Shown here piece after piece: positions 12,805 through 21,158 of a stretch of 22,072 bases of DNA. This stretch comes from an uncultured Solobacterium sp. (lineage in GTDB: Bacteria > Bacillota_I > Bacilli_A > Erysipelotrichales > Erysipelotrichaceae). How positions within the stretch are numbered: the first letter of the stretch is position 1; every line of letters starts with the position of its first letter. Position numbers and translations under genes: made by a program. The stretch lies in the NCBI GenBank assembly GCA_937910655.1, contig CALEMV010000427.1:1-22072 (forward strand), in the 5' to 3' direction. The notes beneath the pieces are model-generated. The model worked only from the letters and a program-made list of their open reading frames with translations. It ran no database searches and had not been told where the DNA came from.

Positions 12805-14472
12805 ATGAGTAAAATACGCATATTTGCGCTCGGCGGCCTTGATGAAGACGGCAAAAACATGTATGTCGTTGAAAACAACGAAGATATATTTGTCATGGAA
12901 TGCGGATTGAAATATCCGGATGGTGATCAGTTAGGAATTGAGATGATTATTCCTGACTTCCGCTATTTACGTGAAAATCAATCACGCATTAAAGCAATCT
13001 TCATTACCCATGGTCATGAAGATGTTATGGCAGCATTACCAAACCTATTAAGAGAAAATCCGGATATTCCGGTGTATACAGCACCATTAACAGCGATGAT
13101 CTTAGAACGCAAGCTAAAGAAGGCAGGTATTAAAGAATTAAACTTACACCGCATTCGTCGTAATGCGAAGTTTAAGATTGGTAGTACAGAGATTCGTACC
13201 TTTGGTACAATGCAGTCTATCGCTGATGGTTTTGGTGTGGCAATTAAGACAGAAGATGGATATGTAGTATATTCATCAGAGTTTATTGTCGACTACGACA
13301 CAAAAAACGCAGCCTTCAAATTTGATATTACCAATATTACAGATTTAGGTAGTGAAGGGGTACTTGCATTGTTGAGTGAATCAGTAGGTTCTACACGTGC
13401 TGGTAACAGTAGCCCACATCACCGTATCACAGAACAAATTGAACAGTACTTTGAAGATACGAAGAATCGTATGTTTATTACTGTGTTTAACCAGAATTTA
13501 TATCGTGTCATTGAGATTATCGAACTTGCAACGAAGTATAATCGTAAAGTTGTCATTTTTGATGAAGAACTAAAGAGTTTAATGGCAGATATGGCAAAGC
13601 TTGGATACTATCATATTCCACCAGGATTAGAGGTAGCTCCATCTGCTTTCAGCAATGACATGGAAAATATCTTAGTGATTGTTTCTGGTACTGGTAAGTC
13701 CATCTTCCGTAAGATTCATAAGATGGCAACAAAAGAAAATGACAGAATTGAGTTACGTCCTACGGATACAGTGATTATCGCATCTCCTGCAGTACCAGGT
13801 ACAGAAAGAGAAGAAGCATCCATGGAAGATGACCTCTACAAAGAAGCAGGTCGAGTACTTATGATTGACTCACGTCGTGCTTATAGCATGCATGCAAGTA
13901 TTGAAGATCTTAAGATGATGATCTACTTGATGAAACCAAAGTACTACGTACCAATCAAGGGTGAATACCGTCAACTCATCGCAAATGCGAATATCGCGTT
14001 AAATATGGGATATAACGCAGATAAGATTATCGTTATGGACAATGGCCAAGTGGCAGTACTAAATGATGGTGTGATGGCGAAGTCTTTTGATAAGGTTGAT
14101 GTGGATGATGTCATGGTAGATGGCAACGATAGCTTAGATGCTAGCGGTATGGTCTTAAAGGATAGAGAAATTTTAAGTACAGATGGTACAATTATCATCG
14201 GTGTTGTAATGAATCACGTCACAAAGGAAATTATCGGTGGACCAGATGTACAAAGCCGTGGTGTAATCTATCTTAAGGATGCGGATTACATTATTAAAGA
14301 AGTTGGCAACATCATGGAGAAGACTATTAATGATGCGGTCAAAGAAAAACGCTATGACAATATGTCTTGTCGTAGCGAAGCGCGTGAGAAGATTAGTCGT
14401 TACATCTTGAAAGAAACGGGCAAACGACCTATGATACTTCCAGCAATTATCGAAATTAATACAAAGGATTAG
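12805..14472 (+). CDS. rnjB: RNase J2-like protein with degraded catalytic motifs
   Basis: RNase J proteins are metallo-beta-lactamase/beta-CASP ribonucleases with 5' exonuclease and endonuclease activity; J2 is the weakly active partner of J1. The 555 residues align along the whole RNase J fold, including a beta-CASP region and a C-terminal domain (about 450-555, with GVVMNHVTKEIIGGPDVQSRG). Metal-site motifs are eroded: H69-G-H71-E-D73 is followed by V74 in place of His, the HSIPD His is Q137, the GDF Asp is E159, the STN motif reads SES, and the HGE His is K385. H69, H71, D73 and H363 remain. It directly precedes ftsK/spoIIIE, and B. subtilis rnjB also lies near spoIIIE. Little or no nuclease activity is inferred; partner binding may be its role. 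The symbol rests on motif loss plus synteny. GGAGG (12792-12796) precedes the ATG. Confidence 0.85.
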   Translation: MSKIRIFALGGLDEDGKNMYVVENNEDIFVMECGLKYPDGDQLGIEMIIPDFRYLRENQSRIKAIFITHGHEDVMAALPNLLRENPDIPVYTAPLTAMILERKLKKAGIKELNLHRIRRNAKFKIGSTEIRTFGTMQSIADGFGVAIKTEDGYVVYSSEFIVDYDTKNAAFKFDITNITDLGSEGVLALLSESVGSTRAGNSSPHHRITEQIEQYFEDTKNRMFITVFNQNLYRVIEIIELATKYNRKVVIFDEELKSLMADMAKLGYYHIPPGLEVAPSAFSNDMENILVIVSGTGKSIFRKIHKMATKENDRIELRPTDTVIIASPAVPGTEREEASMEDDLYKEAGRVLMIDSRRAYSMHASIEDLKMMIYLMKPKYYVPIKGEYRQLIANANIALNMGYNADKIIVMDNGQVAVLNDGVMAKSFDKVDVDDVMVDGNDSLDASGMVLKDREILSTDGTIIIGVVMNHVTKEIIGGPDVQSRGVIYLKDADYIIKEVGNIMEKTINDAVKEKRYDNMSCRSEAREKISRYILKETGKRPMILPAIIEINTKD

Positions 14473-14483
14473 TGAGGGAATAC

Positions 14484-16988
14484 GTGGCAAGAAAGACAAA
14501 AGCACAACAACAAGCAGAACAAAACCAGCTCATCGTTAGAGTGATCACGATTGTAATCCTCTTTGCTTTTGCCATTTTAGGCTTTACCAAAGCAGGCATC
14601 GTTGGTCTATTTATCTATAACTTATTAGGTTACCTAGCAGGTAACCTTTACTGGTTTGTGATAGCGATGGTAATTATTGTTCTACTAATCAATATCATCA
14701 GAAGAAAACAGAGTGAAGAAGAAATTAGTTGGATACCAATTATCCTGTTAATCTCTGCATTATTACTCTTAGAAGCATACATTGCAGTACCAAATGTAAC
14801 GGGAATGGATGCTTTGTATGACTATATCAATCACACGGTCGATTACTTTATGCCAGATTCAACTCTGAAATTCAGTGGAGGAATCTACGGTATCTTCCTA
14901 TATGCAATTTCTTCGATGATGTTTAATCGTATTGGTACAGTGCTTGTCATCATCGTACTCTTCATGATAGCGATGTTATTACTTGTGGATATGGAAGTCT
15001 ATAAAAAGGCATTCCGTTCTATCATTGCATTCTTTAAAATGCCAGAAGTAGAAGAGAGTAAGCAAAAGGAAGAACCAGAGGAGCCAAAAGAACCAGCAAA
15101 CCTTTGGAAGATGATTGATAAAGGGAAAGAGAAAACGGGTTCCCTGTTTCAAAATATCAAGGTAGATGGTAAGACAGAAAGTCTGCCAGTTGTGCAAGAA
15201 GAACAGCCAAGAACAGCTAGGGTTATCAATCGTATTCATCCAGATGATCCAACCCAGGAAGTACCAATCATCGTACTACCAGGAGAGACAATCTCACAGA
15301 AAGATTCTGTATTCATCGATGTGGATGATTTAAGTGATGACCATGCTCGCATGGAAGAAAAGACAACGTTAATACAAGATACGGGGGTACATCAACCAGA
15401 ACAATCACACTTTACGCCAATGACAGTCGATAGAGAAGAAGAGGGAGATTTATCCGCAACAGAAGAATATGAAACAGTTGTGGAAGAACATCCTGATCAA
15501 GAAAGCAATATCTATCCGCAATCCGAGGTACCAAAGCCAAAGAAGCGTACCCGTCCATATCAATTACCAAAGATTTCACTCTTAGATCCACTTCCTCCAA
15601 AGGGTAGTAATCCAGAAAATGAAGTGGCCGCAAGAGAGAAATCACAATTATTACTACAGATTTTAAATAACTTTGATATCGAAGCACAGTTATTAAATAT
15701 ACATATCGGACCATCTGTTACACAGTTTGAAATTCGTCCTGATGTAAACGTTAAGGTATCCAAGATTCTTGGTTTAACAGATAACATCAAGATGCAACTA
15801 GCCGCTAGAGATGTTCGTATTGAAGCACCAATTCCAGGCCGCAATGCGGTAGGTATTGAAATACCAAACGTAAAGAGTACGCCAGTTAAGATGCGTGAAA
15901 TCATCAATGACGTCGGTAATGATAAAGATCAACCATTACTATTCTTCCTTGGAAAAGACTTGCTAGGACGTACCGTAACATGTCGTTTAGATAAGATGCC
16001 ACATATGTTGATTGCCGGAGCGACAGGTTCGGGTAAATCAGTATGTATGAACTCTATTATCTGTTCATTGTTATTACGTACAAAACCAGATGAAGTAAAG
16101 ATGCTACTAGTCGATCCAAAGAAGGTAGAATTTACACCATATCGTAATATTCCACACTTGATTGGACCAGTTATCAATGATCCAAACAAGGCAAGCAATG
16201 CCTTAAAGGTCATTGTACGTATCATGGATGAGCGTTATAACATGTTCGCAGCAGCTGGTGTTAGAAACATCGAAGTCTACAACAACATGGTTGAACAACA
16301 AGGTGGTAGACCAAATCCAGATGGTTCACCAGCACCAAAGAAGATCCCATATATCGTTGTCATTATCGATGAGTTAGCAGACTTAATGGCAGTTGCTGGT
16401 AAAGAAGTTGAACAATCCATTCAACGTATTACACAGTTGGCTCGTGCTGCAGGTATTCACTTAATCGTCGCAACCCAAAGACCATCTGTAGACGTCATTA
16501 CAGGGATTATTAAGGCAAATATTCCGAGCCGTATCGCATTTGCGGTATCCAGTGGTATGGACTCACGTACAATCTTGGATCATGTAGGTGCAGAACGATT
16601 ACTAGGATATGGTGACATGCTTTACATGCCAATTGGACAAACAGGTTCAACCCGTGTACAGGGAGTATTTGTGACAGATGATGAAGTACAAAGAATTACA
16701 AGCTTTGTATCCTCAGAAGCTTCTCCAGTTTATGATGATTCCTTCGTACAGTTGGATGGAATCGAATCCGGAGAAGGTGGTATCGTAACAGAAATCAGCG
16801 ATGATCCACTCTTCAAGGAAATCAAAGAATACGTTATCGAAGCACAAAAAGCTTCTACATCCTTACTACAAAGACGCTTCGGCATCGGTTATAACCGTGC
16901 CGCAAGAATGATTGATGCCCTCGAAGAACATGGCATCATCGGACCAGCACAAGGTAGTAAACCTAGAGAAGTATATATCAAAGAATAA
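14484..16988 (+). CDS. ftsK: DNA translocase FtsK/SpoIIIE
   Basis: FtsK is a septum-anchored motor that pumps DNA during chromosome segregation. The protein has about four membrane helices in the first 170 residues and an acidic, Pro/Glu-rich linker to about residue 350. The translocase follows: the alpha domain, Walker A GATGSGKS near 512-519, Walker B VVIIDELADLMA near 625-636, and LIVATQRPSVDVITG. The C-terminal winged-helix gamma domain (about 770-834, STSLLQRRFGIGYNRAARMIDALEE) reads KOPS/SRS-type sites. GTG 14484 is preferred because GAGGG lies five bases upstream; an in-frame GTG at 14472, which would give 838 residues and overlap the previous stop by one base, is the alternative. The two genes are probably one transcript. 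Confidence 0.94.
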   Translation: MARKTKAQQQAEQNQLIVRVITIVILFAFAILGFTKAGIVGLFIYNLLGYLAGNLYWFVIAMVIIVLLINIIRRKQSEEEISWIPIILLISALLLLEAYIAVPNVTGMDALYDYINHTVDYFMPDSTLKFSGGIYGIFLYAISSMMFNRIGTVLVIIVLFMIAMLLLVDMEVYKKAFRSIIAFFKMPEVEESKQKEEPEEPKEPANLWKMIDKGKEKTGSLFQNIKVDGKTESLPVVQEEQPRTARVINRIHPDDPTQEVPIIVLPGETISQKDSVFIDVDDLSDDHARMEEKTTLIQDTGVHQPEQSHFTPMTVDREEEGDLSATEEYETVVEEHPDQESNIYPQSEVPKPKKRTRPYQLPKISLLDPLPPKGSNPENEVAAREKSQLLLQILNNFDIEAQLLNIHIGPSVTQFEIRPDVNVKVSKILGLTDNIKMQLAARDVRIEAPIPGRNAVGIEIPNVKSTPVKMREIINDVGNDKDQPLLFFLGKDLLGRTVTCRLDKMPHMLIAGATGSGKSVCMNSIICSLLLRTKPDEVKMLLVDPKKVEFTPYRNIPHLIGPVINDPNKASNALKVIVRIMDERYNMFAAAGVRNIEVYNNMVEQQGGRPNPDGSPAPKKIPYIVVIIDELADLMAVAGKEVEQSIQRITQLARAAGIHLIVATQRPSVDVITGIIKANIPSRIAFAVSSGMDSRTILDHVGAERLLGYGDMLYMPIGQTGSTRVQGVFVTDDEVQRITSFVSSEASPVYDDSFVQLDGIESGEGGIVTEISDDPLFKEIKEYVIEAQKASTSLLQRRFGIGYNRAARMIDALEEHGIIGPAQGSKPREVYIKE

Positions 16989-17012
16989 AGACACCATATG
17001 GTGTCTTTTCTT
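16987..17012 (+). terminator. Intrinsic terminator of ftsK
   Basis: AAAGACACC (16987-16995) pairs with GGTGTCTTT (17000-17008) around ATAT and is followed by a T-rich tract. The stem starts inside the stop codon. Confidence 0.88.
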
Positions 17013-17018
17013 TATGGA

Positions 17019-17047
17019 TTGCAAATAGTTATATACTGTTATATAGT
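17019..17047 (+). promoter_or_regulatory. Promoter of the GntR-ABC operon
   Basis: TTGCAA (17019-17024), a 17-bp spacer and TATAGT (17042-17047), 21 bases before the GntR start. The spacer and -10 are covered by the TTATAT repeats described separately. Confidence 0.75.
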
Positions 17048-17054
17048 GTTATAT
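17029..17054 (+). repeat. Three TTATAT direct repeats at 10-bp spacing, likely operator
   Basis: TTATAT occurs at 17029, 17039 and 17049, exactly one helical turn apart, each preceded by G. The copies cover the spacer, the -10 and the start region of the GntR promoter. This is where a YtrA-type repressor would bind to control its own operon. Confidence 0.6.
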
Positions 17055-17067
17055 GTAAGGAGACACA

Positions 17068-17454
17068 ATGAAAATCATTCTAATAAACGGAAGTAGTACT
17101 CCACTATACGAGCAGATTAAAAATGCAATTAAAGAAAATATCGTTGGAAATACAGTATCCTCAGATGCACAATTACCATCTGTACGACAACTATCCAAAG
17201 AACTAGGGGTAAGTATATTAACTGTTAAAAAAGCATATGATGAACTAGAACGAGAAGGATTTATTGTCATCAGGCAAGGGCTAGGTACATTTGTTGCGAC
17301 AATGAACCAAGATATATTAAAAGATGAAAAACAAAAAGACATAGAAGCTCATTTACTTGAAGCATGCAAGATTGCAAAAACAATCAATCTAAGCAAATCG
17401 GAATTAACAGAACTATTCAATTATATTTATGAAGAAGGTGTAGAAGATGAATAA
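17068..17454 (+). CDS. GntR-family regulator, YtrA subfamily
   Basis: This is a DNA-binding repressor of the linked ABC transporter. The 128-residue protein has a winged-helix GntR domain (about 10-78), with PLYEQIKNAIKENI, QLPSVRQLSKELGVSILTVKKAYDELEREG and the wing GLGTFV, followed by a short helical tail of about 50 residues. That size and the absence of a large effector domain define the YtrA group, which usually controls adjacent ABC exporters and in several Bacillota responds to cell-envelope antibiotics. AAGGAG (17057-17062) lies five bases before the ATG. The gene overlaps the ATPase gene by eight bases. Confidence 0.92.
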   Translation: MKIILINGSSTPLYEQIKNAIKENIVGNTVSSDAQLPSVRQLSKELGVSILTVKKAYDELEREGFIVIRQGLGTFVATMNQDILKDEKQKDIEAHLLEACKIAKTINLSKSELTELFNYIYEEGVEDE

Positions 17455-18286
17455 AATTGAAATCAAAAATCTAAATAAAGACTATCAAAACTTCACATTA
17501 AAAAATGTAAATTTCTCGATTCCTGCAGGATACGTTACGGGATTTATTGGAAGAAATGGTATGGGCAAAACAACATCCATCAAATCGATATTATCTTTAA
17601 TCCAATATCAAGGAGAAATTTTATCCATACATGGTGATGAGAAAACCAAACTAAACAATCAAAAAATCGGTGTGATTATGGATGACTCATTTCTTGCAAA
17701 AGATTGGAATATGGAACTTGTCAATCAAGCGATGAAGGTCGGATATGATGCGTGGGACGAGAATACATACTGGAAGTTTCTAGAAAAATTCAATATCGAT
17801 AAGAAATTGAAGGTAAAAGAATTATCACGTGGGATGAAGATTAAACTCATGTTATCGATTGCTTTATCTCACAACGCGGAACTCTTAATTCTAGATGAGC
17901 CAACAAGTGGACTAGACCCAAGTATGCGTGAAGAGTTTGTAGAAGTAATCTCTGACTATATGCAAGATGATAAGCATACCGTATTATTCTCTACACATAT
18001 TACACAAGACCTTGAAACAATTGCGGATTACATTGTCTTTATTGATAATGGGAAAATTGTACTATCGTTAGAAAAAGAAGAATTCATAAACTATTTCATG
18101 ATTTTAAAGTGTGGTTTAGAAAGCCAAAATATACTTGATTCATCCGCAATCTTAGGACAAAAGAAAACAAAATATAATATTGAGTACTTAGTAAAGAGAG
18201 ATGCGATTGATGAGATACCAAATGAATATGTAGAAGATGAGATTACAATAGATAAGATTATGATTTTATATGGGAGGGAAAAATAA
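17447..18286 (+). CDS. ABC exporter ATP-binding protein
   Basis: This is the ATPase subunit of an ABC-2-type exporter. The 279 residues contain Walker A GRNGMGKTT (35-43), a signature of the form LSRGMK in place of LSGGQ, and Walker B LLILDEPTSGLDPS, followed by the H-loop STHITQDLE. The RGMK signature is common in the BcrA/YtrB-like family. A C-terminal extension of about 70 residues follows the nucleotide-binding fold. The start codon lies within the gntR gene, which suggests coupling. The transported substrate cannot be told from sequence; the YtrA context suggests envelope stress or peptide-antibiotic defence. Confidence 0.92.
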   Translation: MNKIEIKNLNKDYQNFTLKNVNFSIPAGYVTGFIGRNGMGKTTSIKSILSLIQYQGEILSIHGDEKTKLNNQKIGVIMDDSFLAKDWNMELVNQAMKVGYDAWDENTYWKFLEKFNIDKKLKVKELSRGMKIKLMLSIALSHNAELLILDEPTSGLDPSMREEFVEVISDYMQDDKHTVLFSTHITQDLETIADYIVFIDNGKIVLSLEKEEFINYFMILKCGLESQNILDSSAILGQKKTKYNIEYLVKRDAIDEIPNEYVEDEITIDKIMILYGREK

Positions 18287-18939
18287 TGAATGCAATCAAA
18301 GTGTTGAAGTTAGATTTATTATCCATAAAACCATATTTAACAATTAAGAATTTAATAATCCTAATAGGACTTGGAACTCTCTATGGTGTACTATCAAAAA
18401 ATCCAGCCTTTGTTTTAGCTACAGTACAGATGTTTGCAGTATTATTCTCTGGGTATCCTTTTATGGTAGGGGAAGAGTCTGGGATTGATCCTTTATATAA
18501 ACTGTTTAGTATCTCTTCAAAAGATGTCGTAAAAGGTAGATACTTACTAGCAACAGTATCTGTGGTAATCATGCTCGTGGTTGGTGTTGTTATGACAATG
18601 CTTATAGGACTTGCATATCCGATGGAAGACTTATTCTATAGCTTACTACTAGCGGCACCATGTATAGGACTAATTTCGTTAATCATTATTTTCATTGAGT
18701 ATCCAATCTATTTTAAATATGGATACAAAAAGGGAAAAACATTAACGGCAGTACCAATGTTATTACTTGCGATTGGTACAGTATGTTCTACATACTTTCA
18801 TGAATCTCTAAAATCTATATTACAATTTCTAGTGATGAATCCATTTGTTGCTATGGGGATTATTTGTATCATTTTCTTTGTCATTGTAGTTATTTCATTA
18901 AAACTTTCTCATAAGTTATACGCAAATAGAGATTTTTAA
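18286..18939 (+). CDS. ABC-2-type exporter permease
   Basis: This is the membrane partner of the preceding ATPase. The 217-residue protein has about six hydrophobic segments (roughly 20-36, 41-58, 88-108, 118-142, 153-167 and 186-206) and no soluble domain, in keeping with small ABC-2 permeases found beside YtrA-type regulators. GGGAGG (18272-18277) lies eight bases before the ATG, and the stop and start codons share one base (TAATG). I do not recognise a specific named family member. Confidence 0.82.
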   Translation: MNAIKVLKLDLLSIKPYLTIKNLIILIGLGTLYGVLSKNPAFVLATVQMFAVLFSGYPFMVGEESGIDPLYKLFSISSKDVVKGRYLLATVSVVIMLVVGVVMTMLIGLAYPMEDLFYSLLLAAPCIGLISLIIIFIEYPIYFKYGYKKGKTLTAVPMLLLAIGTVCSTYFHESLKSILQFLVMNPFVAMGIICIIFFVIVVISLKLSHKLYANRDF

Positions 18940-18953
18940 ATGAATAAAAGTAA

Positions 18954-18982
18954 TTGACAAAAGTAACTGACTATCATACTAT
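18954..18982 (+). promoter_or_regulatory. Promoter of the T-box/trpXYZ operon
   Basis: A consensus TTGACA (18954-18959), a 17-bp spacer and TACTAT (18977-18982). A start near 18989 would place the T-box stem I at the usual position at the 5' end of the transcript. Confidence 0.65.
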
Positions 18983-18989
18983 TTCAACA

Positions 18990-19245
18990 TAACAAACCGA
19001 TGATTGGGAAATCAAACATACAAAGGCAACTTCTAGAGAGCGGGGATGGTGGAAACCTGCAGGCATGCGGTATGCAAATGGACCCATGAGGGCTTAAGGA
19101 AAGCTTATGCAAGTATTTAAGACGCAATGTCAGCGTTAAAGGACAGAGAATGTGATTGCATTTTCAAAGAGAGAATAGTCAAAAGACTATTAAAAAAGGT
19201 GGTACCGCAGGTTAACGCTTGTCCTTTTATGGGCAGGCGTTTTTG
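18990..19245 (+). promoter_or_regulatory. T-box riboswitch, UGG (Trp) specifier
   Basis: The leader RNA binds a specific tRNA and, when that tRNA is uncharged, prevents termination. Stem I landmarks are visible: AGAGAGC followed by a GGATGGTGGAAACC hairpin (19035-19058 region), then GCAAATGGACCCATGAG, where the specifier codon precedes GAG. The codon in that position is TGG at 19079-19081, the only Trp codon. A stem III-like hairpin pairs AATAGTC (19174-19180) with GACTATT (19185-19191). The T-box AGGTGGTACCGC (19198-19209) carries the UGG-N acceptor-binding bulge. The 3' part folds alternatively into a terminator. The downstream trpXYZ genes agree with the specifier. The assignment of TGG rests on manual alignment with the family pattern. 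Confidence 0.92.
19214..19245 (+). terminator. T-box-controlled terminator
   Basis: AACGCTTGTCC (19214-19224) pairs along all 11 positions with GGGCAGGCGTT (19231-19241), with three G-U pairs, and is followed by T residues. It lies directly after the T-box sequence, whose pairing with the 5' arm region would form the antiterminator. Confidence 0.9.
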
Positions 19246-19287
19246 TATGTTATGACTGAAAATGCAGAGAGAAGGAGGATATATCAC

Positions 19288-20256
19288 ATGAAAAAGTTAG
19301 TACAGGTAATTTGTGTTTTACTATGCAGTATGATGATTGGGTGTTCTTTACCCTCTGCATCAAAAAAGGATGCGAAAAAGTATGTAATCGTAAAGCAATT
19401 AGATCACGCATCCATTGATGAAATTGCAGTCGCAATTGAAAATGAATTGAAAGAGTTAGATGAAACAGCAGATGTAGAAATCTATTCTGGTCAAAATGAT
19501 CAATCTACATTGATGCAAATTGGTAAGCAAGCAGTAACAGATGGAGCAGATGTGATTATCCCAATTGGTACACTAGCAGCACAAACAATGGTTGTAGCAA
19601 GTGAGGATACAGAGATACCAGTGGTTTACGCTACAATAAGTGATCCAGAAGCAGCTTCCTTAACAGGAATTGATAGAGTAACAGGTACATCTGATGCACT
19701 CAATACAAAACAGTTTGTTGATATGATGTTAAAACAAAATCCAGACTTAAAGACGGTTGGTTTACTCTATTCAAATTCAGAAGCAAACTCACAAAAGCCA
19801 ATTGCAGAAGTAAAGAAGATTTTAGATGAAAAGAAAATTAAATATATCGAAGCAACCGCTAATACAAGTCAAGAAGTAATCGCTGCCGCATCATCCCTTA
19901 TCGCAAGTAAAGTAGATGCAGTATTTACACCAACAGATAACGTGATTATGTCTTCTGAACTTGCTATCTATGAGTCATTTATGAATGCGAATATCCCACA
20001 TTACTCAGGAGCCGATTCCTTTGTTAGATCAGGTGCATTTGCGACTTGTGGTGTGAATTATACAGATGCTGGTGTAAAGACAGCTAAGCTTGCATATGAA
20101 GTCTTACAGCCAGGATTTAAAAAGGCAGAAGAATTTATCACACTAGATGGTGGTATTATCACTGTAAATACAGAAGTAGCAGAGAAGTTAGGTGTAAACC
20201 CAGATATTTTCGCAGATTTTGGACAAGTAGTAACAGTTGAGACAACAGGAAAGTAA
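19288..20256 (+). CDS. trpX: Tryptophan ABC importer, substrate-binding lipoprotein
   Basis: TrpX is the extracellular binding lipoprotein of a predicted tryptophan importer. The 322-residue protein has a lipoprotein signal peptide (Lys-rich start, hydrophobic core, then MIGC with the lipidated C19). The mature part resembles the ABC_sub_bind family, with two Rossmann-like lobes and motifs such as DVIIPIGTLAAQT, PVVYATISDPEAASL and VDAVFTPTDNVIMSS. ATG 19288 has AAGGAGG (19272-19278) nine bases upstream. An in-frame start at 19219 lies inside the terminator and is rejected. Tryptophan specificity is inferred from the UGG T-box and the known trpXYZ arrangement in Bacillota. Confidence 0.9.
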   Translation: MKKLVQVICVLLCSMMIGCSLPSASKKDAKKYVIVKQLDHASIDEIAVAIENELKELDETADVEIYSGQNDQSTLMQIGKQAVTDGADVIIPIGTLAAQTMVVASEDTEIPVVYATISDPEAASLTGIDRVTGTSDALNTKQFVDMMLKQNPDLKTVGLLYSNSEANSQKPIAEVKKILDEKKIKYIEATANTSQEVIAAASSLIASKVDAVFTPTDNVIMSSELAIYESFMNANIPHYSGADSFVRSGAFATCGVNYTDAGVKTAKLAYEVLQPGFKKAEEFITLDGGIITVNTEVAEKLGVNPDIFADFGQVVTVETTGK

Positions 20257-20264
20257 GGGATACT

Positions 20265-21155
20265 ATGCTAAGTATTTTGCAAACTACTTTAGAACTAGGG
20301 GCTTTATATGCATTTGTATCAATCGCTTTATTTATTAGTTACCGTCTTTTAGATATCGCTGATTTAACAACAGATGGAAGCTTTGTCCTAGGTATGGCGA
20401 TATCTGTATCTTGTGCATATGTAGGTCATCCAATCTTAGGTATCTTATTAGGTATGCTTGCAGGTGGTGTTGCAGGTTATATTACAGCTTTTTTACAAAC
20501 TCGTATGGGTGTTCCATCCATTATTTCAGGAATTATTACAAGCACAGGATTATACACAGTTAATCTATTCGTCATGGGGTGGTCAAGCCAGATATCACTC
20601 TTAAAACAAACAACAGTATTTACAATCCTAAAGAAAACAAATATTGGTGGTGGTTGGTATGCTAGCATATTCGTGATTGTTTTATTGGTTGTATGCATGA
20701 TTCTATTACGTTTATTTTTATCAACTAGATTAGGATTATCTTTGCGTGCAACAGGCGATAACCGTGCGATGGTAACAGCGTCTAGTGTAAATGTCAAAAA
20801 TATGATTACGCTTGGATTAGTCATAGCTAATATGCTAGTTGGTTTAAGTGGAGCACTCGTTGGACAGTTCAATAAGACAAGCGATATCAATGCTGGTACT
20901 GGAATTGTAGTAGTTGGTTTAGCTTGTTTAATCATTGGTGAATCATTGATTCAAGGTAGAAAGTCATTATCACGTAATTTAACAGCTTGTTTTGTTGGTA
21001 ATGTTGTATATCGAATGATTTATGCGGTTATTTTACAGACAAAGATCATCAACGTACAATCATTAAAACTAGTGACAGCTTTGATTGTCGCACTGGCAGT
21101 AGCAGCACCGACAATCAAAAAAGAACTTTCTTTACATATGAGAAAGGGGAGATAA
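20265..21155 (+). CDS. trpY: Tryptophan ABC importer, permease
   Basis: This is the membrane subunit of the importer. The 296-residue protein belongs to the LivH/branched-chain permease type, with about eight or nine hydrophobic helices and conserved segments LDIADLTTDGSFVLG near the N-terminus, GVPSIISGIITS, and GLSLRATGDNRAMVTASSVN in a cytoplasmic loop. It starts eight bases after trpX and ends three bases before trpZ. Specificity is inferred from the operon and riboswitch. Confidence 0.9.
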   Translation: MLSILQTTLELGALYAFVSIALFISYRLLDIADLTTDGSFVLGMAISVSCAYVGHPILGILLGMLAGGVAGYITAFLQTRMGVPSIISGIITSTGLYTVNLFVMGWSSQISLLKQTTVFTILKKTNIGGGWYASIFVIVLLVVCMILLRLFLSTRLGLSLRATGDNRAMVTASSVNVKNMITLGLVIANMLVGLSGALVGQFNKTSDINAGTGIVVVGLACLIIGESLIQGRKSLSRNLTACFVGNVVYRMIYAVILQTKIINVQSLKLVTALIVALAVAAPTIKKELSLHMRKGR

Positions 21156-21158
21156 CAA

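Noticed and set aside
15560..15907. 115-codon minus-strand ORF inside ftsK
   Set aside because: It is antisense to the conserved translocase domain with no support of its own.
19219..19287. Upstream start for trpX
   Set aside because: It lies in the T-box terminator; AAGGAGG and the lipoprotein signal peptide favour ATG 19288.
20477..20935. 152-codon minus-strand ORF inside trpY
   Set aside because: It is the reverse shadow of a hydrophobic permease gene; its Thr/Ile/Asn-rich composition follows from the antisense frame.
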